Of a DNA stretch of 64,000 nucleotides, positions 58,100-64,000 are shown piece after piece. This stretch comes from Collinsella sp. AF08-23 (GTDB taxonomy: Bacteria; Actinomycetota; Coriobacteriia; Coriobacteriales; Coriobacteriaceae): the NCBI RefSeq assembly GCF_003479805.1, contig NZ_QUHV01000009.1:30100-94099 (forward strand), in the 5' to 3' direction. The notes beneath the pieces were generated by a model. That model was not told the origin of the DNA. It saw only the letters and a list, made by a program, of their open reading frames with translations, and made no database searches. Position numbers and translations under genes: made by a program. Numbering within the stretch: the first letter of the stretch is position 1; each line of letters starts with the position of its first letter.

Positions 58100-59742
58100 A
58101 GATTTCGGAAATCCCTTGCTCGCTTAAGCAGGGCGCAACGGAGGCGAGCTGCCTCGACGTATGCAAACGCGAGGCCGCACGGTTACTCCGCTGCGACCCA
58201 AAGACGTTCCGTAGCGTCACGCTTCATCGCAAGTCGATTGATGCGCGCAAAAAGGCACAGGTGCACTTCACCCTGAGCGCACGCTTTGAGGTCGACCCGG
58301 CCCTCGATGAACTCGAGCTCATCGAGAGCGTCTCCACCCGTGATGCGCGGCGCGTACGTGTGGTTGATTTCTCCGAGCCCACATTTGAGCACGGCTTCAC
58401 GCGTTCCTCGCACAACGAACCCCATCCTCAACCCATCGTGGTGGGAGCTGGATGCGCGGGACTCTTCGCCGCGCTCACCTTAGCCGAAGCAGGCCTCTCT
58501 CCTCTGCTCATTGAGATGGGCGACGACGCAGAGCGGCGCACCGATGCAGTCGCGCGCTTCAACGCCACGGGCGAACTCGACCCCGCCTCCAATATCCAGT
58601 TCGGCCTCGGCGGCGCTGGAACGTTCTCCGACGGCAAGCTCAACACGGGCACCAAGAATCCCCTGCACCGTCTCGTGCTGAGGACTTTGGTCGAGGCGGG
58701 CGCACCGCGCGACATTCTCTGGGACGCCAAACCGCACATCGGCTCAGATGTTCTTCCCACCGTCGTCACTCATATGATCGACCGCATTCGCGCCTGCGGC
58801 GGCACGGTCCGCTTCCGCACCAAGCTCGTCGACGTCACGATGGATGACCAGGGGAAGATAGCCGGAATCACCGTCGAACATGGCGGGCGAAGAGAGCATC
58901 TTCCCGCCTCACACCTCATTCTTGCCTGCGGTCATTCCGCGCGAGACGTCTTCGAGCTCTTGCTTAGCCGCAATGTCTCGCTCGCACGCAAGACCTTCGC
59001 CATGGGGGTCCGTATCGAACATCTGCAAGTCGATATTGACAATGCCCTCTATGGCACGGCAGCGGGGCATCCCTCGCTCGGCGCGGCTCCCTACAGCCTC
59101 GTCGCGCACCTCAAAAACGGCAGGAGCCTCTTCTCCTTCTGCATGTGCCCCGGCGGCGAAGTCGTCGCCGCCGCATCAGAGCCGGGCGGCGTGGTGACAA
59201 ACGGGGCGAGCCTCAGCGCACGCAACGGCCGCAACGCCAACGCGGCGCTCCTCGTCAATATCGAGCCCAACGATCTTCCCGGCGATAATCCGCTCGCGGG
59301 CATGCATCTGCAGCGATCCTGTGAACAGTGTGCATTCGAGCTCGGAGGCGGAGCCTATCGCGCGCCGGCGCAAACAGTCGGGGACTTTCTCTCCCGTCAG
59401 CCTAGCACGGGCCACGGACGCATTGAGCCAACCTATCCGAGAGGCGTTACCTGGGGCTCCCTTGAGGGCATCTTGCCGGCGCACGTCACCGAAACGCTAC
59501 GCGAGGGCATTCCGGTGCTTGGGCGCAAGCTCAAGGGCTACGATGATCCAGACGCCGTCCTCACCGCACCCGAAACGCGCTCAAGCTCACCCGTCACGGT
59601 TGTCCGCGATCGTGCGAACTGCGTCTCCGTCAGCACTCCCGGTCTCTATCCCTGCGGCGAGGGTGCGGGCTACGCGGGTGGCATCATGAGCGCCGCAACT
59701 GACGGCATCCGCTGCGCACAGGCCCTTTTGTCGACTCTTTAA
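58093..59742 (+). CDS. FAD-dependent dehydrogenase (COG2509 type)
   Basis: A 549-residue flavoprotein. N-terminal 105 residues form a small domain typical of the family, then the FAD motif PIVVGAGCAGLFAALTLAEAG, and FGLGGAGTFSDGKLNTGTKN, a hallmark of this uncharacterised group. It ends with YPCGEGAGYAGGIMSAATDG. The start was placed at 58093 (AAAGGAAC upstream, 7-bp overlap with the previous gene); the open frame extends 120 codons further upstream but there covers the other gene. Function unknown; tight linkage to Mrp and another flavoprotein may mean a shared role. Confidence 0.85.
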   Translation: MLEISEIPCSLKQGATEASCLDVCKREAARLLRCDPKTFRSVTLHRKSIDARKKAQVHFTLSARFEVDPALDELELIESVSTRDARRVRVVDFSEPTFEHGFTRSSHNEPHPQPIVVGAGCAGLFAALTLAEAGLSPLLIEMGDDAERRTDAVARFNATGELDPASNIQFGLGGAGTFSDGKLNTGTKNPLHRLVLRTLVEAGAPRDILWDAKPHIGSDVLPTVVTHMIDRIRACGGTVRFRTKLVDVTMDDQGKIAGITVEHGGRREHLPASHLILACGHSARDVFELLLSRNVSLARKTFAMGVRIEHLQVDIDNALYGTAAGHPSLGAAPYSLVAHLKNGRSLFSFCMCPGGEVVAAASEPGGVVTNGASLSARNGRNANAALLVNIEPNDLPGDNPLAGMHLQRSCEQCAFELGGGAYRAPAQTVGDFLSRQPSTGHGRIEPTYPRGVTWGSLEGILPAHVTETLREGIPVLGRKLKGYDDPDAVLTAPETRSSSPVTVVRDRANCVSVSTPGLYPCGEGAGYAGGIMSAATDGIRCAQALLSTL

Positions 59743-60317
59743 CCGCGGGCACCCTCGACTCCGCCCGAAACGGAAAGCGAGACGGCTGCATACACGAAAC
59801 CCCATGCCGCCACGTAGAGGGCGAGGGCGAACGCGGGAAGCATCCCCGCGGCGCCGAACAAGCCAAACAGCCCGGCAAACGCGGCCAAGAGAGCGGCAAC
59901 CGCAACGGCGACCTGCACCGTCCAGCGACCGACGCCGCGGCACTCCATAGCAACGGCAGTGACGAGGATATACAGAGCCATGAAAGCACACGTGGCGAAG
60001 AGGGAGATCTTGAGCGCACCCGCCGCGACCGGGAAGTTCAACGTCCACAGTCCGGAAACAAGCAGAAGGGCACCCACAGCAGGCTCGGCACCCCGCAGGG
60101 TGAACGGGGCCGTGGAGGCAAATGCGCCGATCACCGAGAGTGCACCCGCGCCAATGCCAAACCACGATAGCAGGTGCAATGCGCTCATCGTGTCGGCATA
60201 ATCCCAAAGCGGTGCGACAAACAGCGCACAACCCAGTACGAAGCAGGCGGCGGCCATTACCGCATGGCTCCATGAGAGCCCATGCAAGCGGTCGAATATC
60301 GCATCGAAATTAGTCAT
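59739..60317 (-). CDS. HdeD-like (DUF308) membrane protein
   Basis: A 192-residue integral membrane protein with six predicted helices arranged as three hairpins, as in HdeD/DUF308 proteins linked to acid stress in enterobacteria. No catalytic motif. The ATG at 60317 is preferred because GGGAGGG lies six bases upstream; the ATG two codons before is too close to it. Convergent with the flavoprotein gene, overlapping its end by four bases. Function here is unknown. Confidence 0.65.
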   Translation of the reverse strand: MTNFDAIFDRLHGLSWSHAVMAAACFVLGCALFVAPLWDYADTMSALHLLSWFGIGAGALSVIGAFASTAPFTLRGAEPAVGALLLVSGLWTLNFPVAAGALKISLFATCAFMALYILVTAVAMECRGVGRWTVQVAVAVAALLAAFAGLFGLFGAAGMLPAFALALYVAAWGFVYAAVSLSVSGGVEGARG

Positions 60318-60374
60318 GTCCATCCCTCCCCAACGGCTTTCGCCGCACGTTTTCCCGAGGATAAGTATACCATC

Positions 60375-62615
60375 CTACTTCTTGAATCGGGTACCCTGGC
60401 GCTTGCGGCCAGATGCGAACGCAGACCCCTTGCGGGCGCTCTTGCGAAGCGCCTCGATAACCTCGTCCTCACTGGTACCCTCTACCATCGCCTTGAGGCT
60501 CACCACGGCATCGCGCAAGCGGGCCGCTTCCTCAAAGTCCATAGCCTCGGATGCGGCGCGCATGTCCTCCTCCATGGTGGCGATCACGCGCATCAACTCA
60601 TCGTGAGGCAGCTCCGAGAGCTCGTTGGCAAGGCGCTCCCCCGTTGTGGGACCACCATCCGCTCCAGACGCTGTCGACTCGACAGGAGAGAAAAAGGCTC
60701 CGTGACCAAGGCTGTCTCCGCGGGAGCGGTCTTTTTTGCCCACATTTTCCTCAGCTTCGGCGATAAAACTCGAGATATCGCTGATTGCCTTGCGCACCGT
60801 TTGCGGCCTGATTCCATGCTCATCGTTGAAACGCATCTGGATGGCACGACGTCGGCTCGTCTCGTCAATTGCCTCGCGCATCGAGTCGGTCACCGTGTCG
60901 GCATACATGATGACCTCGCCCTCGGCATTGCGTGCCGCGCGGCCGATAGTTTGGATAAGCGAGCGGCGATTGCGCAGAAAGCCCTCTTTGTCGGCGTCCA
61001 AAATGGCGACGAGGGACACCTCTGGCAGGTCAAGACCCTCTCGCAGCAAGTTAATGCCCACGAGCACGTCGATTTTCCCCTGACGAAGACTCCGCAGGAT
61101 CTCAACGCGATCCATCGTCGCCGTATCTGAGTGCATGTAATTAACGCGAATACCCGCATCAAGCAGATGGTCCGTCAAATCTTCGGCCATGCGCTTGGTA
61201 AGTGTCGTCACCAGCACGCGTTCGTGCCGAGCGACGCGCTCGCGGATCTCATCGATAAGGTCATCGATTTGCCCACGTACCGGACGTACGTCGATCTTTG
61301 GATCGAGTAAGCCGGTAGGACGAATGATTTGCTCAACATTATTCTGACTCACGCGCAGCTCGTAATCGCCCGGCGTCGCGCTCACGTAAATGAATTGTGG
61401 AATCCGAGCCTCGAATTCATCGAACCTCAGCGGTCGATTGTCCAGAGCGGAGGGCAACCTGAAACCGTGCTCGACCAACGTCACCTTGCGCGAGCGATCG
61501 CCCTCGTGCATACCGCGAATTTGAGGCACAGTCACATGACTCTCATCTATGATGCAGAGCATGTCCTTGGGGAAGTAGTCGATGAGGGTGAAGGGGGGCT
61601 CGCCGGGCTTTCGGCCATCAAGATGGCGCGAGTAGTTTTCAATACCCGTCGTGAAACCCATGGTCTCCAGCATTTCGAGATCGTAGCTCGTCCGCTGTTC
61701 CAACCGCTGCGCCTCAAGAAGCTTGTCGTTGGCTTTAAGCTCTGCCACGCGCTCTTCAAGCTCCTCTTCGATTGATTTGAGCGCAGCCGTCACCTTGGGC
61801 TTCTCGGTCACATAGTGCGATGCCGGCCAAACGGGAATGGCGTCGTACTCGCGCAGGAGTTCTCCGGTCACCTCGTCGATTTCGGCAATCACCTCGACCT
61901 CATCGCCAAAGAACTCGAATCGCAACGGATGCTCGGCATAGGGTGGATACACATCGACCACATCACCACGCACGCGGAACGTTCCGCGCGACAGGTCGTA
62001 GTCATTGCGATCGTACTGAATATCGATGAGAGCATGGATGAACTCATCGCGTTCCAATGGAACCTTCTTGTCCACATTGGGGGCAAGGCCCGCGTAATCC
62101 TCAGGCGAACCGATACCGTAGATACACGAGACGGAGGCGACCACGATCACATCGCGGCGTGACAGCAAGCTTGCCGTTGCCTGATGCCGAAGCATCTCGA
62201 CCTCTTCATTGATCGAAGAGTCCTTCTCGATATAGGTGTCACTGGAAGGTACGTACGCCTCGGGCTGGTAGTAATCGTAATAGGAGACGAAATACACGAC
62301 CGAATTATGCGGAAAGAACTCCTTGAGCTCGCTCGCAAGCTGCGCGGCGAGCGTTTTGTTCGGAGCCATGACCAAGGTCGGCTTTCCAAGAGCCTCGATT
62401 GTCTTGGCCATCGTAAAGGTCTTGCCTGATCCTGTTACTCCAAGGAGAACCTGGTAGCGATCACCTTGTTCCACACCCTCAACGAGCGAGGCAATCGCCT
62501 CCGGTTGATCGCCCGAAGGTTCAAACGGCGAGACCACCTCAAAGGAGGCCGACGTACCGCTGACTCCGAATCGCCGAAGCTCACCACCCACACGCTCAAC
62601 TTCAAAATCGGCCAT
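60375..62615 (-). CDS. uvrB: UvrABC system protein B
   Basis: A 746-residue damage-verifying helicase subunit. Walker [14 protein letters not shown], the beta-hairpin [12 protein letters not shown], helicase motifs DESH and [14 protein letters not shown], and a C-terminal UVR domain. About 60 residues longer than many homologues owing to an insertion before the UVR domain. The start at 62615 (MADFEVERV) is fixed by the upstream promoter: a GTG at 62651 would lie before the predicted transcription start. Confidence 0.96.
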   Translation of the reverse strand: MADFEVERVGGELRRFGVSGTSASFEVVSPFEPSGDQPEAIASLVEGVEQGDRYQVLLGVTGSGKTFTMAKTIEALGKPTLVMAPNKTLAAQLASELKEFFPHNSVVYFVSYYDYYQPEAYVPSSDTYIEKDSSINEEVEMLRHQATASLLSRRDVIVVASVSCIYGIGSPEDYAGLAPNVDKKVPLERDEFIHALIDIQYDRNDYDLSRGTFRVRGDVVDVYPPYAEHPLRFEFFGDEVEVIAEIDEVTGELLREYDAIPVWPASHYVTEKPKVTAALKSIEEELEERVAELKANDKLLEAQRLEQRTSYDLEMLETMGFTTGIENYSRHLDGRKPGEPPFTLIDYFPKDMLCIIDESHVTVPQIRGMHEGDRSRKVTLVEHGFRLPSALDNRPLRFDEFEARIPQFIYVSATPGDYELRVSQNNVEQIIRPTGLLDPKIDVRPVRGQIDDLIDEIRERVARHERVLVTTLTKRMAEDLTDHLLDAGIRVNYMHSDTATMDRVEILRSLRQGKIDVLVGINLLREGLDLPEVSLVAILDADKEGFLRNRRSLIQTIGRAARNAEGEVIMYADTVTDSMREAIDETSRRRAIQMRFNDEHGIRPQTVRKAISDISSFIAEAEENVGKKDRSRGDSLGHGAFFSPVESTASGADGGPTTGERLANELSELPHDELMRVIATMEEDMRAASEAMDFEEAARLRDAVVSLKAMVEGTSEDEVIEALRKSARKGSAFASGRKRQGTRFKK

Positions 62616-62653
62616 ACCGCACCATCCACTCGCTCGATTCTCGGGGGTCACGC

Positions 62654-62683
62654 ATTCTATGTGTTGATACCCCAGGATGTCAA
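62654..62683 (-). promoter_or_regulatory. Promoter of uvrB
   Basis: On the minus strand TTGACA (62678-62683) and TAGAAT (62654-62659) are 18 bp apart, a strong sigma-A promoter. No LexA-type palindrome overlaps it. Confidence 0.8.
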
Positions 62684-62722
62684 TCTCAAGACAGGGCTAG
62701 TGCGTGGCAGAACCACGGACGG

Positions 62723-63307
62723 CTAGCAAAAAGCCTGGGGATACAGTTCCCGGTAACGAGTTTGTGCCATCGTAACGCGGACGAGATATGCCTGAGTTTC
62801 GGGGAACGTGATCGCGTTTCGCAGCAGATCGTCTTCCTGTGTCCAAATATCGACATTACCCATGCCGGCATTGTAAGCAGCGATAGCCTTGTCCGTAGCG
62901 CCATTGAAATACGAAAGGAGATACGAGAGATACGCGCAACCGAACTCGATATTCGTCTGGGGATCAAGAAGGTCATCGGCGGAGAACTGAGAACCATCGA
63001 CCAGACCCTTGCTCACCATGTCAGAAGCGGTCTCGGGCATGAGCTGCATCAAGCCCATGGCCCCGCGATGAGACTGCGCCTCTGCATCCCAGCTTGATTC
63101 CGAGCGAATAATTGCTGCGACAAGATACGGATCAACGCCATGGGCGGCGGCAGACGAAGTGATTTCGTCTTCATATGAAAGAGGATACAGGGACTTGAAA
63201 ATCAACGAGGGGGCAAATGAATAGGCATATGAGATCACGCCGAACACCAGAACAATAGCGAGTGGAAGCACCCGATACCACGTAAAAAAACGGGATCGCT
63301 TGATCAT
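62723..63307 (-). CDS. Lytic transglycosylase (Slt-like)
   Basis: A 194-residue peptidoglycan-cleaving enzyme with an N-terminal membrane anchor (about 10-33) and a lysozyme-like domain. The catalytic glutamate is in IIRSESSWDAEAQSHRGAMGLMQLMPETA, followed by NIEFGCAYLSYLL and AIAAYNAGMGNV, the canonical Slt70/MltC motifs. It acts outside the membrane. It overlaps the coaE stop by one base and is co-transcribed with it. Confidence 0.9.
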   Translation of the reverse strand: MIKRSRFFTWYRVLPLAIVLVFGVISYAYSFAPSLIFKSLYPLSYEDEITSSAAAHGVDPYLVAAIIRSESSWDAEAQSHRGAMGLMQLMPETASDMVSKGLVDGSQFSADDLLDPQTNIEFGCAYLSYLLSYFNGATDKAIAAYNAGMGNVDIWTQEDDLLRNAITFPETQAYLVRVTMAQTRYRELYPQAFC

Positions 63308-63942
63308 TATCGCTCACCTTCGTGAAGGCTCTCAATACCTCGAAGACGTACCCATGCATCAAGGGCATCGAACAACGAATCATCGCCTCGAGTGTTGTCG
63401 ATACAATGATCCGCCATGGCGATGATTTCATCTTCGGAAGGCTGAACCGAAGCTCGCGCATCAAAATCCACGACGGACATACCCCGGGCAATCGCGCGCT
63501 CGCGACGGACTTCCAATGGCGCGCTGACGGCGATCACCTCATCTGCAAGTCCAAACGCATCAGAAAACGCCGCAGGTGCGGAAACCTCAACGACAGTGAG
63601 AGGAAAGGAAGGTACGAGCGTTGAACAACACTGGATGGGAAGAAGCAGCGTGCTCAGCCGCTCAATCAAAACAGGGTGCACAAGATCGTTAAGGATATGA
63701 GTTGTCTCGGGAGTGGCAAAAGCTCGTTCAGCCAAAACAGGTGTACGAATGTCGCCATATTCGTCGAGAACATCCCAGCCGAATTCATCGGCAATTGCCT
63801 GTGTCAGATCAGAGCCCGGCACATAAAGCTCTTTTGCCATTCGATCAAGGTCGATGTGTCGTGCGCCACGAGAGGACAGATAACGGGAGGCAGTTGACTT
63901 ACCAGATGCAAGGTTGCCAATAACAAAGGCGATATACGACAT
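63307..63942 (-). CDS. coaE: Dephospho-CoA kinase
   Basis: A 211-residue kinase catalysing the last step of coenzyme A synthesis. P-loop VIGNLASGKST (residue 8 onwards), the substrate lid HIDLDRMAKELYVPG and RAIARGMSVVDFDAR near the C-terminal half. It starts at 63942, upstream of the transglycosylase gene, on the minus strand. A terminator at 63959-63986 probably ends an upstream gene outside the window. Confidence 0.93.
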   Translation of the reverse strand: MSYIAFVIGNLASGKSTASRYLSSRGARHIDLDRMAKELYVPGSDLTQAIADEFGWDVLDEYGDIRTPVLAERAFATPETTHILNDLVHPVLIERLSTLLLPIQCCSTLVPSFPLTVVEVSAPAAFSDAFGLADEVIAVSAPLEVRRERAIARGMSVVDFDARASVQPSEDEIIAMADHCIDNTRGDDSLFDALDAWVRLRGIESLHEGER

Positions 63943-63958
63943 AAGAAGTCTCCATATG

Positions 63959-63986
63959 AAAAAAGGGGGGAGCTCGCGCTCCCCCC
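63959..63986 (-). terminator. Terminator of a gene beyond the right edge
   Basis: A 9-bp perfect stem GGGGGGAGC/GCTCCCCCC with a 4-nt loop and a six-T tail on the minus strand, just upstream of coaE. Confidence 0.85.
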
Positions 63987-64000
63987 TCGACTCGCCCCCG

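Noticed and set aside
57727..59742. A 671-residue version of the second flavoprotein
   Set aside because: The first 120 codons are a shadow of the upstream flavoprotein gene in another frame; the family N-terminus begins at 58093.

Overview
This is a high-GC chromosomal window from a Gram-positive anaerobe. It most likely comes from an intestinal member of the Coriobacteriia (Collinsella/Olsenella-like), although there is no rRNA gene to settle it. The evidence is the actinobacterial order uvrC-rapZ-whiA-gap-pgk-tpiA-secG, an anaerobic class III ribonucleotide reductase, a biotin-dependent sodium-pumping decarboxylase, twin-arginine lipoprotein signals on three oligopeptide-type binding proteins, and sialic-acid catabolism. 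Nearly all genes carry GGAGG-type ribosome binding sites, which decided many of the starts given here.

Layout. 1-2.4 kb: a CPBP membrane protease followed by decayed remnants of a YkcB-like glycosyltransferase and a histidine kinase. 2.4-9.8 kb: folB, an HD-domain protein, a five-gene oxaloacetate decarboxylase sodium pump (delta-like, biotin carrier, beta, a 52-residue gamma-like peptide, alpha), then biotin ligase and folE. 9.9-13.2 kb: nrdG and nrdD with NrdR-box-like sites upstream. 13.2-17.5 kb: a divergent, partly duplicated tRNA cluster (Val-Gly-Cys and Gly-Cys), a partner-switching pair (PAS-GAF-PP2C phosphatase and a STAS-HATPase fusion) and tRNA-Leu. 17.7-25.7 kb: an oligopeptide ABC transporter (A-B-C-D-F) plus a second binding protein. 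26-28.9 kb: secG, a HAD phosphatase, and a small mobile/decay zone with a REP-associated tyrosine transposase (RAYT), four copies of a REP-like palindrome and two truncated acetyltransferases. 28.9-35.7 kb: gpmI, tpiA, pgk, gap, whiA, rapZ. 35.9-44.9 kb: a sialic-acid island (nanE, nanK, nanA and an ABC transporter whose second permease is fused to an ATPase) with a palindromic operator candidate. 44.9-54.6 kb: uvrC, a D-aspartate-ligase-like ATP-grasp enzyme with a divergent aspartate racemase, murJ, ybaK, uvrA. 54.8-64 kb: a BaiA-like short-chain dehydrogenase, an Mrp ATPase, two flavoproteins, an HdeD-like membrane protein, uvrB, a lytic transglycosylase and coaE.

How it fits together. The decarboxylase pump and the biotin ligase that charges its carrier lie side by side and converge. 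The nan genes, transporter and operator form one sialic-acid acquisition unit inserted between uvrC and rapZ, which are neighbours in other actinobacteria. The RAYT/REP zone similarly separates gpmI from secG. The racemase and ATP-grasp ligase suggest D-Asp cross-bridges in peptidoglycan, next to the lipid II flippase MurJ. MurJ has an unusual cytoplasmic tail with three D-E-T-x-x-F motifs that resemble phospho-threonine/FHA docking sites. No CRISPR array, prophage or rRNA operon was seen.
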